Shown here: piece after piece, positions 1 through 8,163 of the stretch
Numbering within the stretch: the first letter of the stretch is position 1
Layout of the letters: each line of letters starts with the position of its first letter
Source of the DNA: Ferrovibrio sp041906005
GTDB lineage: Bacteria > Pseudomonadota > Alphaproteobacteria > Ferrovibrionales > Ferrovibrionaceae
NCBI RefSeq assembly: GCF_041906005.1
Contig: NZ_JAYRJY010000001.1
Location: forward strand, 496,001 to 560,000
DNA length: 64,000 bases
Direction of reading: 5' to 3'
Position numbers and translations under genes: made by a program
Notes under the pieces: model-generated
Database searches by the model: none
Told to the model about the DNA's origin: nothing
The model's input: the letters and a program-made list of their open reading frames with translations, nothing else

Positions 1-2178
1 GTGCTGGCCGGCGCCGGCACCGGCAAGACCCGGGTGCTGGTCTCGCGGCTGGCGCATATCCTCTACCGCCGGCTGGCATGGCCGAGCCAGATTCTGGCCG
101 TTACCTTCACCAACAAGGCGGCGCGCGAGATGCGCGAGCGCGTGGAAAAACTGGTCGGCAACGCCGTCGATGGCCTGTGGCTGGGCACGTTCCACGGCAT
201 CGCCAACCGCATCCTGCGTCGCCATGCCGAGCTGGTCGGCCTGAAACCCAATTTCACCATCCTGGACGACGACGACCAGCTGCGCCTGATCAAGCAACTG
301 ATCGAGGCCGAAGGGCTGGACGAGAAGCAGGTACCACCGCGCCTGCTGAAAGCGCAGTTCGACCGCTGGAAGGATCGTGGCCTGGGGCCGAAGAAAATTC
401 CCGACAGTGAAGGCGGCTTTGCCGAGGGCAAGGGCGCCGGCCTGTATCGCCAGTATTGCGAGCGCCTGCTGCAGCTCAATACCTGCGATTTTGGCGACCT
501 GCTGCTGCATAACCTGACATTGTTCAACGAACACGCGCAGGTGCTGCAGAAATACCAGCACCAGTTTCGCTACATCCTGGTGGACGAATACCAGGACACC
601 AACGTGGCGCAGTATCTGTGGCTGCGGCTGCTGGCGCAGACCCATCGCAACATCTGCTGCGTGGGCGACGACGACCAGTCGATCTACGGCTGGCGCGGTG
701 CCGAAGTGGGCAACATCCTGCGCTTCGAGCAGGATTTCCCCGGTGCGAAAATCGTGCGGCTGGAACGCAATTACCGTTCCACCCCGCATATCCTGGGTGC
801 TGCATCCGGCCTGATCGCCCATAATGAAAGCCGGCTGGGCAAGACGCTGTGGACCGACCTGAACGAGGGCGACAAGGTCATCGTGCAGGGTGTGTGGGAC
901 GGCGACGAGGAAGCCCGGCTGGTGGGCGAGGAAATCGAGGCGCTGGAGCGCGAGAAGGTTTCGCCCAACGAGATCGCCATCCTGGTGCGCGCCGGCCACC
1001 AGACCCGCGCCTTCGAAGAACGCTTTCTCACCATCGGGGTGAAATACCGCGTCGTCGGCGGCCTGCGTTTCTATGAACGCCGCGAGATCCGCGATGCCAT
1101 AGCCTATTTCCGCGTCCTGATGCAGCCCGACGACGACCTGGCTTTCGAGCGCATCGTCAACGTGCCCAAGCGCGGCCTGGGTGAAAGCACGCTGCAGATG
1201 CTGCACAAGGCGGCGCGGGCCGCCGGCAAGTCGCTGACCGCCGCATTGCACGACCTGCTGCAGACCGACGAGATCAAGCCCAAACAGCGCAACACGCTGA
1301 AAAAACTGATGGCCGATTTCGAGCGCTGGCGCAGCCAGGCGGCCGAGCTGCCGCATACCGAGGTGGCTGCCATCCTGCTGGATGAATCCAGCTACATGCA
1401 GATGTGGCAGGAGGACAAGTCGCCCGAAGCGCCGGGCCGGCTGGAAAACCTGAAGGAATTGATTGGCGCTCTGGGCGAGTTCGAGAATTTCGCCGGTTTC
1501 CTTGATCACGTCGCGCTGGTGATGGATACCGAGAACAGCGAAGACGCCGAAATGGTCAGCCTGATGACCCTGCATGCGGCGAAGGGCCTGGAATTCGACT
1601 ATGTGTTCCTGCCCGGCTGGGAAGAAGAGCTGTTCCCCAGCCGTCGCTCGCTGGAAAGCAACGGCACCGCCGGCCTGGAGGAAGAGCGCCGGCTGGCCTA
1701 TGTGGGCCTGACGCGGGCGCGCAAACGCGCGCATGTCACCTTTGCCGCCAATCGCCGCATCTATAACCAGTGGACATCGGCGATCCCCTCGCGCTTCCTC
1801 GACGAACTGCCCGCCGAGCATATCGAGCAACGCGCGCAGCCAGGCCTGTATCGCGGCAACCAGCGCACGGGCTATATCGGCGGCGGTTTCAGCGAGAGCA
1901 CGGCCGGCAGCAGCGGTTATCAAGGCACAAGCTGGGATTTCTCGCCGCAATATCCACGCAGCAAAAGCGGCCTGATCGAGGGCCGCGCCCGCCGGATTGA
2001 TGACGACGACATCGTACAGCGCAGCCCCGACGACGCTGCGTTCAATCTCGGCGACCGCGTATTCCACCTGAAATTCGGGTACGGGAAAATCCGCGCCATC
2101 GAGGGCAACAAGCTGCTGATCGGTTTCGAGAAGGCCGGCGAGAAGCGCGTGATCGCCTCCTTCGTCGAGAAAGCCTGA
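1..2178 (+). CDS. uvrD: ATP-dependent DNA helicase UvrD/PcrA (5' end cut by window)
   Basis: Superfamily 1A 3'-5' DNA helicase acting in nucleotide excision repair, mismatch repair and clearing of replication blocks. The visible part opens at the Walker A loop (AGAGTGKT, residues 3-10), so roughly the first 25-30 residues, including the Q motif, lie before the window. The Walker B/DEXQ box (LVDEYQDTN), QSIYGWRGA (motif III), the YRS of motif IV, and VSLMTLHAAKGLEF and VGLTRAR (motifs V-VI) follow in order. The last 45 residues (FNLGDRVFHLKFGYGKI) form the Tudor-like C-terminal domain of PcrA/UvrD, so the 3' end is complete. The GTG at position 1 is only a codon inside the gene. prmA begins 17 bp downstream and is probably cotranscribed. 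UvrD and PcrA cannot be told apart from this fragment. Confidence 0.95.
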   Translation: MLAGAGTGKTRVLVSRLAHILYRRLAWPSQILAVTFTNKAAREMRERVEKLVGNAVDGLWLGTFHGIANRILRRHAELVGLKPNFTILDDDDQLRLIKQLIEAEGLDEKQVPPRLLKAQFDRWKDRGLGPKKIPDSEGGFAEGKGAGLYRQYCERLLQLNTCDFGDLLLHNLTLFNEHAQVLQKYQHQFRYILVDEYQDTNVAQYLWLRLLAQTHRNICCVGDDDQSIYGWRGAEVGNILRFEQDFPGAKIVRLERNYRSTPHILGAASGLIAHNESRLGKTLWTDLNEGDKVIVQGVWDGDEEARLVGEEIEALEREKVSPNEIAILVRAGHQTRAFEERFLTIGVKYRVVGGLRFYERREIRDAIAYFRVLMQPDDDLAFERIVNVPKRGLGESTLQMLHKAARAAGKSLTAALHDLLQTDEIKPKQRNTLKKLMADFERWRSQAAELPHTEVAAILLDESSYMQMWQEDKSPEAPGRLENLKELIGALGEFENFAGFLDHVALVMDTENSEDAEMVSLMTLHAAKGLEFDYVFLPGWEEELFPSRRSLESNGTAGLEEERRLAYVGLTRARKRAHVTFAANRRIYNQWTSAIPSRFLDELPAEHIEQRAQPGLYRGNQRTGYIGGGFSESTAGSSGYQGTSWDFSPQYPRSKSGLIEGRARRIDDDDIVQRSPDDAAFNLGDRVFHLKFGYGKIRAIEGNKLLIGFEKAGEKRVIASFVEKA

Positions 2179-2195
2179 GCCGAGAAAGCCTGAGC

Positions 2196-3107
2196 ATGCC
2201 CCTCTCTCCTGAATTCTGGTCGGTCGAACTGGACGTGCCGGTCGACCTGGTGGCCGCCGCCGAGGAGATGCTCGGTGATGAGGCGTTGGCTGTGACGTCG
2301 TATGAAGTGCTGAAGCCCGGCGTGGCGGTCAGCCCCGACTGGCGCGTGCAGGTGCTGTTCGATACACCGCCGGATCAGAACCTCTGGCGCAAACGGCTGG
2401 GTGAAATCGCCGAAGCGCTGGGTATTCCCGCCATGATCCGCTTCGATCATCTGCCCGCGCAGGATTGGGTACGCCACACCAACAAGCTGAATGCGCCGAT
2501 CCGCGCCGGACGTTTTTTCCTCTACGGCGCCCATGATGCCGACGCGATTCCACCCGGCAGTTTAAGCCTGCTGCTGGATGCCGGACTGGCTTTCGGTACC
2601 GGTCGCGCGCCATCCACCTATGGCTGCCTGCTGGCGATCGACGATCTCTGCCGCATCCGCGCGCCACGCCGCATGCTCGACATGGGCACCGGGTCGGGCG
2701 TATTGGCCATGGCGGCCGCGAAAGCCGGTGCGCGGCAGGTGCTGGCTGCCGATATCGATCCGGTGGCCGTCGCCGTAACGCGCGACAATATTCGTCTGAA
2801 TGGCCTGACCAGCCGCATCACGGCGGTGACTGCAAGCCGGCCGGATGATCCACGACTGAAGGCGGACGGGCCCTATGATCTGGTGGTGGCGAATATCCTG
2901 GCCGAGCCGCTCTGCCGTATGGCCACAGGCCTCAGCCACCTGGTGGCAGCTGGTGGGCATCTGGTGCTTTCCGGCCTGCTGGCGCGCGAAGAGCGCCTGA
3001 TCGTCGCCCGCTACCGCGCGACGGGGCTTCATGCCGGAGGGCTCAGCCTTGCGCGGCGCATCCCGCGCGAAGGCTGGCATACCCTCGTGTTTGAACGCCG
3101 CCTCTAA
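2196..3107 (+). CDS. prmA: Ribosomal protein L11 methyltransferase PrmA
   Basis: Class I SAM-dependent methyltransferase that trimethylates ribosomal protein L11 in the cytoplasm. At 303 aa it has the usual length. The N-terminal substrate-recognition domain (about residues 1-120) is followed by the Rossmann domain with motif I LDMGTGSGVLAMAAAKAGA (about residue 160), the acidic loop AADIDPVAV and motif IV DLVVANILAEPL. The NxL(A/E)-type active-site signature is as expected for PrmA. The gene starts 17 bp after the helicase gene. Its stop codon sits in the loop of an 11-bp hairpin shared with the convergent DUF1127 gene. The assignment is secure because both the N-terminal domain and the NILAEPL motif are PrmA-specific. 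Confidence 0.94.
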   Translation: MPLSPEFWSVELDVPVDLVAAAEEMLGDEALAVTSYEVLKPGVAVSPDWRVQVLFDTPPDQNLWRKRLGEIAEALGIPAMIRFDHLPAQDWVRHTNKLNAPIRAGRFFLYGAHDADAIPPGSLSLLLDAGLAFGTGRAPSTYGCLLAIDDLCRIRAPRRMLDMGTGSGVLAMAAAKAGARQVLAADIDPVAVAVTRDNIRLNGLTSRITAVTASRPDDPRLKADGPYDLVVANILAEPLCRMATGLSHLVAAGGHLVLSGLLAREERLIVARYRATGLHAGGLSLARRIPREGWHTLVFERRL

Positions 3108-3121
3108 AGCGCGGCGTTCAA
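3091..3121. terminator. Hairpin between convergent prmA and DUF1127 gene
   Basis: Perfect 11-bp arms TTGAACGCCGC (3091-3101) and GCGGCGTTCAA (3111-3121) enclose a 9-nt loop that contains the TAA stop of prmA. No T tract follows on either strand, so it is at best a weak or Rho-assisted bidirectional terminator, or an mRNA-stabilising 3' hairpin. Confidence 0.4.
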
Positions 3122-3129
3122 GCGTCGCG

Positions 3130-3630
3130 TTAGGCCGCGACGACTTCCTTCTGCTTCAGCACCTGCACCTTGGCTTCGCCGGCATTCTCGTTCGACGGCT
3201 GACCAGGGCGATAGATATCGCCAGCCACTGCCGCCGGAATATCGGAACGGCTAAGGCCCATATCATGCAGTGTACGGTCGTCCAGATTGCGCAGTTCGGC
3301 TTCCGCCGTGGCGCGCTGGATCGAGGCGACAATCCGCCGACCGAGCGAGGCGATTACATTGCCCAGCGACTGGCCGAACAGAGCGACGCGGATATCCTTC
3401 CGCGGCACGCCCATGGCGATCAGGTCGTCGGCGCTGAAATCGACCGCGTCATTCGGCTCCGGCTTCACGCCGAACAGGCTGTTCCAGGCACGGGTCAGGT
3501 ACGACGCGATGAGACGGGCGCGGGCCCGGCGGGCTTCACGCTCCAGCTGCACGTAATCGGTCAAGCCCAGATAGAGGTAGGCCGAGCTGTCGAGGGTGGA
3601 GGGCATCTTGTTCAAGCGCGGGGTCTGCAT
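3130..3630 (-). CDS. DUF1127 domain protein, copy 1
   Basis: Small basic protein of 166 aa carrying a DUF1127 (YjiS-like) motif near its C-terminal half: LDDRTLHDMGLSRSDIPAAV. This arginine-rich helical motif occurs in many alphaproteobacterial small proteins. Some family members bind RNA and affect RNA turnover, phosphate metabolism or stress adaptation; nothing here shows which role applies. The start was set at the ATG (MQTPRLNK) because AAGGAG lies 6 nt before it; a GTG five codons upstream would put that Shine-Dalgarno sequence inside the gene. The protein is longer than the minimal family, with an extra N-terminal segment of about 100 aa. A second DUF1127 gene lies 446 bp upstream on the same strand and ends alike (NENAGEAKVQVLKQKEVVAA here, NENVAAAKVARLVPREAA there). 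Confidence 0.8.
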   Translation of the reverse strand: MQTPRLNKMPSTLDSSAYLYLGLTDYVQLEREARRARARLIASYLTRAWNSLFGVKPEPNDAVDFSADDLIAMGVPRKDIRVALFGQSLGNVIASLGRRIVASIQRATAEAELRNLDDRTLHDMGLSRSDIPAAVAGDIYRPGQPSNENAGEAKVQVLKQKEVVAA

Positions 3631-3719
3631 GGCTATCTCCTTCACGTTGGATAAGCCGCCCCGGGTGTTCCTCAGCGAGCCTGCGTAACTTATGAAACTA
3701 CGTCAGCACCGCTGCCGTA

Positions 3720-3748
3720 TATATTGCATCGCACCATTTATTTTGCAA
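3720..3748 (-). promoter_or_regulatory. Candidate promoter of DUF1127 copy 1
   Basis: On the minus strand, TTGCAA (3743-3748) and AATATA (3720-3725) are 17 bp apart. The spacer end and -10 region read GGTGCGATGCAATAT, nearly the same as GGTGCAGTGCAATAT upstream of DUF1127 copy 2. The shared sequence before two paralogous genes is the main support. It predicts a 5' leader of about 80-85 nt. Confidence 0.45.
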
Positions 3749-3937
3749 GAGCGAAATGATGAAATTTTTGAGCAAATTCAATTATGTATAAAAAATAACC
3801 GGCTGCCTAATTTTTCCGCCTGCTGATTAATCAAGCGGTTAGCGGGTGCCTTGCACCGGCTCGAAATCAGCCATGCCTTTATCGCATGCCGAGCGAATCC
3901 ATCCTCGATCCCGAATCCGGCCCTGAACCCGACCCAT
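3749..3937. other. Intergenic AT-rich stretch, no gene seen
   Basis: This part of the gap between the two DUF1127 genes is markedly AT-rich for this genome (for example the run TATAAAAAATAA near 3786). I see no supported reading frame, repeat or RNA structure in it. It probably holds upstream promoter elements of copy 1 and the 3' flank of the copy 2 terminator. Confidence 0.4.
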
Positions 3938-3980
3938 AAAAAAACGCGCGGCCGAAGGGCAATGCCCTGGGCCGCGCGTT
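3938..3980 (-). terminator. Rho-independent terminator of DUF1127 copy 2
   Basis: The 11-bp stem AACGCGCGGCC (3943-3953) pairs with GGCCGCGCGTT (3970-3980). A small inner stem AGGGC/GCCCT lies in the loop. Seven A residues on the plus strand (3938-3944) make a T tract after the hairpin on the minus strand, so it terminates leftward transcription about 95 nt past the stop of DUF1127 copy 2. Confidence 0.8.
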
Positions 3981-4075
3981 CTTGTCGGTAACCGGTGCGC
4001 CGCCCCCGTTCAGGGGGAGGAGACTATGAAGGCGACGCGATACTCTGCCGGTACCGGCGGGGGGAACTTTGCCGC

Positions 4076-4438
4076 TTAGGCCGCTTCGCGCGGCACCAGG
4101 CGGGCCACCTTGGCGGCGGCGACATTCTCGTTCACATGGGCGACCGGAGCCGGACGCTCGATCAGGCCGGCCACGGCGGCCGGGATCTGCGAGCGGCTGA
4201 GGCCGATATCGCGCAGCATGCTGTCATCGAGGCCGTTCAGTTCGTCCATCGCGCGCTTCTGGGCGAGATAGGCCTTGAAGCGGGTGGTCGCGCCCTTCAG
4301 GGCGGTCCAGGCACCGACGATCAGGTTGGCAATGGCTTCGGCGCGGATACGACGCGCATAGGCCTCGATCTCGGCGGCGCTCATGGGCGCCAGGTTGGCC
4401 GGGATGGCAAAAGCGGTCTGGTTGCGCAGGGTGTTCAT
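4076..4438 (-). CDS. DUF1127 domain protein, copy 2
   Basis: A 120-aa protein with the DUF1127 motif LDDSMLRDIGLSRSQIPAAV in its second half, matching copy 1 closely in that motif and in the NEN-x-AAK tail. The start is placed at MNTLRNQ, preceded by GGAG 8 nt upstream; an in-frame extension of 43 codons upstream has no Shine-Dalgarno support and would run through the promoter. The N-terminal half is helical (MSAAEIEAYARRIRAEAIAN). It has its own terminator and promoter, so the two copies appear to be separate transcripts. By analogy with small DUF1127 proteins it may act in RNA-linked regulation, but that is inference. Confidence 0.8.
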   Translation of the reverse strand: MNTLRNQTAFAIPANLAPMSAAEIEAYARRIRAEAIANLIVGAWTALKGATTRFKAYLAQKRAMDELNGLDDSMLRDIGLSRSQIPAAVAGLIERPAPVAHVNENVAAAKVARLVPREAA

Positions 4439-4491
4439 GGTAGTCTCCGTTCTGTGGTCCGGGCTTCTCTGTGCATCGCGGCCACGGGCAG

Positions 4492-4520
4492 AATATTGCA
4501 CTGCACCTATGAAAAAACAA
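4492..4520 (-). promoter_or_regulatory. Candidate promoter of DUF1127 copy 2
   Basis: On the minus strand TTGTTT (4515-4520), a 17-bp spacer and AATATT (4492-4497), with the block GGTGCAGTGCAATAT shared with the promoter of copy 1. It predicts a leader of about 45-50 nt before the ATG at 4438. Confidence 0.45.
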
Positions 4521-4632
4521 TGACTTACCCATGATCGTTTGCTTACGCAGCATTGCAGAAACTGCATAGCTTAGTCTGGACGAATGCCCTTCCCCGCCCC
4601 ATAATTTCAACGACACAGCAACGGGTTATTCC

Positions 4633-6639
4633 ATGACACTGCACCAGCCAGGCCCGCTTTCAGCCCTCACTGCCGGTCTGCCGCCCGTGCTTACAAATTG
4701 GTTACGTGGAATCGCCGCCGCGCCGGCAGTCTTCGGCGGCTTCCCCGGCCTGGCCCTGCTGCCGGCCGACGCAGCCCTGCCGGCCGACAAGGCCGCCGCC
4801 CTGGTGGCGGAACTGGCCGCGCGCTTTGCCGCCGCCATCGAGGACCGGAATGCCGTTGCCGGGCGGCTGGCCGCTCTGCGCGCCGAACTGGCCAAACGCG
4901 GGCTGGCCGGCGTAATCGTGCCGCTGACCGACGAATACCAGAGCGAATATGTGCCGATGCGCGCCCAGCGCCTGAGCTGGCTGACCGGTTTCACCGGCTC
5001 GGCCGGCCTGGCTATCGTGCTGACCGACAAGGCGGCGATCTGGAGCGACGGTCGCTATACCCTGCAACTCGCCCAGCAGGTCGACGGCGCGCTGTTCGAG
5101 CGCCTGCACAGCATCGACAATCCACCCACCGACTGGGTGAAGGCCAACCTGAAGGCCGGGGAGAAACTGGCCTACGATCCCTGGCTGCATGTTGAAGACG
5201 GCGTGAAGCGTTTTGCCGCCGCCTGCGAAGCCGCCGGTGCCACGCTTGTGGCAGCCGATGGCAACCCCATCGATGTGGTCTGGGCCGACCAGCCCCCGCC
5301 CCCGCTGGGACCGGTGCTGATCCAGTCGACGGATCTGGCTGGCCGTGGCGCCGCAGAGAAACGCGCCGAAATCGCCGCCGTCATCAAGGCGCGCGGGGCC
5401 GATGCGGTGGTGCTGACCCTGCCGGAATCGATTGCCTGGCTGCTGAACATCCGTGGCAGCGACGTGCCCCATACGCCGCTGCCGCTCTCCATGGCCGTGC
5501 TCAATGCTGACGGCGCGGTCGACCTTTATATCGATGCCCGCAAGCTTGACGCTGCCGTGCGCCAGCATCTGGCCGATGTGCGCCTGCATGCGCCGGAAGA
5601 TTTCCCCGCCGCCCTCGCCACCCTGGGCCAGGCGAAAAAAGCCGTGCAGGTCGATCCGGCCACCAGCGGCATCTTCGTGCTGCAGACGCTGGAGCAGGCT
5701 GGCGCGAAACTGATCCGCGCCGAGGATCCCTGCCTGCTGCCCAAGGCATGCAAGACGGAAGCCGAGCTGGACGGCACCCGCGCCGCCCATCGCCGCGACG
5801 GAGCGGCCATCACGCGCTTCCTGGCCTGGCTGGACCAGCAGACGGCAAAAAGCATCGCCGTCGACGAGATCAGCGCGGCGGAAAAACTGCAGAGCTTCCG
5901 CCGGCTGGATAACGGCCTGCGCGACCTGTCGTTCAGCACGATCTCGGGCGCAGGCCCCAACGGCGCCATCGTGCATTACCGCGTCACCAAAGCCACCAAT
6001 CGCAACCTGGAAAGCGGCAACCTCTATCTGGTCGATTCCGGCGGCCAGTATCCCGATGGCACCACCGATATCACCCGCACGGTTGCCATCGGCACGCCGA
6101 CGGAAGAGATGCGCGACCGTTTCACCCGCGTGCTCAAGGGTCATATCGCCATCGCAACGGCGAAATTTCCCGAAGGTACCGCCGGCCAGCAGCTCGATGC
6201 CCTGGCGCGTAAGCCGTTGTGGGAAATCGGACTGGATTACGACCACGGTACCGGCCACGGCGTCGGCAGCTTCCTCTCGGTCCATGAAGGCCCGCAGCGC
6301 ATCGCCAAGGCCGGCAGCGCGGTGCCGCTGAAACCCGGTATGATCGTCTCGAACGAGCCGGGTTATTACAAGACCGGCGGCTATGGCATACGCATCGAGA
6401 ACCTGGTCGCCGTACGGGTCGAAACCGAGAAAGCCGAGAATGGCAAAAGCTGGCTCGGCTTCGAGACGCTGACCCGCGCACCCATCGACCGCCGCCTGAT
6501 CGAACTATGCCTGCTCAACGCCGCCGAGGTCGCCTGGCTGGATGCCTACCATGCGCTGGTCTGGCACGACATCGCGCCCCTGGTGGACGACGAGACACGC
6601 GACTGGCTGAAACAGGCGACCGCCCCATTGGGGGCTTGA
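4633..6639 (+). CDS. Aminopeptidase P family protein (Xaa-Pro aminopeptidase, M24B)
   Basis: Metallopeptidase that removes N-terminal residues preceding proline. It has the three-part layout of long aminopeptidase P enzymes: a creatinase-type N domain (about residues 75-220), a second creatinase-like domain (about 235-385), and a pita-bread M24 domain followed by the C-terminal tail typical of the group (to 668). Metal ligands are visible as D..D in DSGGQYPDGTTDITRT, H in GTGHGVGSFLSVHEGP, E in SNEPGYY and E in YGIRIENLV. The first 70 or so residues are an alanine-rich extension before the usual family start (GRLAALRAELAKRGL), so the true start may lie further in; the chosen ATG has only a weak Shine-Dalgarno sequence. 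No signal peptide is apparent, so it is likely cytoplasmic. A GC-rich hairpin overlaps the stop codon. Confidence 0.9.
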   Translation: MTLHQPGPLSALTAGLPPVLTNWLRGIAAAPAVFGGFPGLALLPADAALPADKAAALVAELAARFAAAIEDRNAVAGRLAALRAELAKRGLAGVIVPLTDEYQSEYVPMRAQRLSWLTGFTGSAGLAIVLTDKAAIWSDGRYTLQLAQQVDGALFERLHSIDNPPTDWVKANLKAGEKLAYDPWLHVEDGVKRFAAACEAAGATLVAADGNPIDVVWADQPPPPLGPVLIQSTDLAGRGAAEKRAEIAAVIKARGADAVVLTLPESIAWLLNIRGSDVPHTPLPLSMAVLNADGAVDLYIDARKLDAAVRQHLADVRLHAPEDFPAALATLGQAKKAVQVDPATSGIFVLQTLEQAGAKLIRAEDPCLLPKACKTEAELDGTRAAHRRDGAAITRFLAWLDQQTAKSIAVDEISAAEKLQSFRRLDNGLRDLSFSTISGAGPNGAIVHYRVTKATNRNLESGNLYLVDSGGQYPDGTTDITRTVAIGTPTEEMRDRFTRVLKGHIAIATAKFPEGTAGQQLDALARKPLWEIGLDYDHGTGHGVGSFLSVHEGPQRIAKAGSAVPLKPGMIVSNEPGYYKTGGYGIRIENLVAVRVETEKAENGKSWLGFETLTRAPIDRRLIELCLLNAAEVAWLDAYHALVWHDIAPLVDDETRDWLKQATAPLGA

Positions 6640-6765
6640 AGCCCCCCGTGCCGCTGGGGGGGTTGAAGCCGGATTGATTCAGCGCAAGCCGCTCCGGAAA
6701 AATCCGTCTGCCTGCTTGCCAGTGCTCCCCGGCCCTGCCTAGCCTGTCGTCCCCTGCAAGGAGAG

Positions 6766-7473
6766 ATGACGATGCTGGATGCACGGATCAAGGCGGCCCT
6801 GGAACTGGTCACGACGGCGACGCTGACCACCGTCCTGCTCAAGAAGGGCCTGCGCAACGTGTGGCTGCGCGGCGCCAAGCCGCTGACCCCGCAGGACAGG
6901 CGCATCGTCGGCGAAGCCTTCACGCTGCGTTTCGTGCCGGCCCGTGAAGACCTCGCGACGCCGGCGAGCTGGGCCTCGCCGCGCAGCACGCGTGGCGCCA
7001 TCGAGGACATGCCGGAAGGCTGCATCGCCGTGGTGGATGCCATGGGCGTCAAGGATGCCGGCATCTTCGGTGACATCCTCTGCGCGCGCATGCAGAAGCG
7101 CGGCGTGGCGGCCCTGGTCACCGATGGCGTGGTGCGCGATGGCGCCGGCGTGATCGGCACAGGCCTGCCGGTCTGGTGCGATGGTGTTGCCGCGCCACCC
7201 AGCGTGGCCGGCCTGACTTTCGTGAACTGGCAGGAGCCAATCGGCTGCGGCGGCGTGGCGGTGTTTCCCGGCGACGTGATCGTGCTGGACGCCGATGGCG
7301 CGGTTCTGATTCCTCAGGCACTCGTGACCGAGGTGACGGCCGAAGCCGTGGAACAGGAGAAACTGGAAACCTGGATCATGGGCGAGGTGGAAAAAGGCAC
7401 ACCCCTGCCCGGCCTCTATCCCCCCAATGCCGAAACCAAGGCCCGCTATGAGGCGGAGATGAAGAAGGGCTGA
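6766..7473 (+). CDS. RraA-like protein / possible 4-hydroxy-4-methyl-2-oxoglutarate aldolase
   Basis: A 235-aa member of the RraA/HMG-CHA aldolase family. The signature GDILCARMQKRGVAALVTDG followed by VVRD (about residues 103-126) supplies the catalytic Arg-Asp pair of class II pyruvate aldolases and the glycine-rich pyruvate site. Residues ahead of it (DAMGVKDAGIFG) and behind it (GGVAVFPGDVIVLDADG) also fit. Two roles are known in the family: cleavage of 4-hydroxy-4-methyl-2-oxoglutarate or oxaloacetate, and inhibition of RNase E by RraA. The intact R-D motif favours an enzyme. AAGGAGAG precedes the first ATG. No catabolic neighbour names the substrate, and the gene is convergent with the exonuclease gene only 4 bp away. 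Confidence 0.82.
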   Translation: MTMLDARIKAALELVTTATLTTVLLKKGLRNVWLRGAKPLTPQDRRIVGEAFTLRFVPAREDLATPASWASPRSTRGAIEDMPEGCIAVVDAMGVKDAGIFGDILCARMQKRGVAALVTDGVVRDGAGVIGTGLPVWCDGVAAPPSVAGLTFVNWQEPIGCGGVAVFPGDVIVLDADGAVLIPQALVTEVTAEAVEQEKLETWIMGEVEKGTPLPGLYPPNAETKARYEAEMKKG

Positions 7474-7477
7474 ACGC

Positions 7478-8161
7478 CTATCGCAGCCACGGCGGCGGGC
7501 GATGGCGGCGGAAGGCCGAGCGCCGTTCCGTCATTGACGAACAGGCTTCGTGATATCCCGGCTCCAGCCGGCCGGGTTTGATCCCGAAGCGCGGGAGCAA
7601 GCCGATCAGGTCGTTGCTGCCGGCATCGGTCATGACGCGCAGGGCAATGCCAGCGCAGGCCGCCGCGTCGCTGTCGGCCGCATGATGTTGCAGCTCGAAG
7701 CCGATATGCTCGGCCACCGTGGGCAGCTTGTGGTTCGGCAGGTCGGGCCAGACGGCGCGGGCGATCTTCACCGTGCACAGATAAGAAAGCGTCGGCCAGG
7801 CCAGATCGTAATGGCTGAGCGCCGCCCGCAATACGCCGATATCGAACGGCGCGTTATGGGCCAGCAGCAAAGGCGTGGCCTCCAGATGCGGCAGAAGGTC
7901 GTCCCAGATGGCGGGAAATTCCGGCTCGAATTCCACGTCATGGGGCTGGATGCCATGGATGCTGACATGCCAGGGATCGAAGCGCATATCGTGTGGCCGG
8001 ACCAGGCAATGGGCCGTGTGCGCCACCTGCCCATCCGCGATCCAGGCCAGACCGACCGAGCAGATACTGCCCGCGTTCTGGCTGGCGGTTTCGAAATCCA
8101 GCGCGATGGCCGAGGCGCCGGAAATAGATGCGACAGACGGAATCGCGCGCTGCACCAGCAT
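7478..8161 (-). CDS. DEDDh-family 3'-5' exonuclease (DnaQ-like)
   Basis: A 227-aa exonuclease fold of the DnaQ/RNase T type, using two metal ions to trim 3' ends. Exo I is ALDFETA (Asp and Glu ligands), Exo II is LLLAHNAPFDIGVL, and Exo III is HHAADSDAAAC with the His-x4-Asp arrangement of the DEDDh subgroup. There is no polymerase or helicase domain. The ATG at 8161 follows the ligA stop by 2 nt but has no clear Shine-Dalgarno sequence; an in-frame GTG at 8188, preceded by GAGG, would overlap ligA by 25 nt and is a real alternative. Position at the end of the bamD-recN-ligA block suggests a DNA-repair or proofreading role, which is inference. Confidence 0.83.
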   Translation of the reverse strand: MLVQRAIPSVASISGASAIALDFETASQNAGSICSVGLAWIADGQVAHTAHCLVRPHDMRFDPWHVSIHGIQPHDVEFEPEFPAIWDDLLPHLEATPLLLAHNAPFDIGVLRAALSHYDLAWPTLSYLCTVKIARAVWPDLPNHKLPTVAEHIGFELQHHAADSDAAACAGIALRVMTDAGSNDLIGLLPRFGIKPGRLEPGYHEACSSMTERRSAFRRHRPPPWLR

Positions 8162-8163
8162 GG

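Noticed and set aside
1..3. GTG at the window start as a true start codon
   Set aside because: The Walker A loop follows within three residues, so the Q motif and usual N-terminus are missing; this is the inside of a gene.
4702..6285. Open frame of 527 codons opposite the aminopeptidase gene
   Set aside because: No domain signature, and the plus strand has all five M24 metal ligands.
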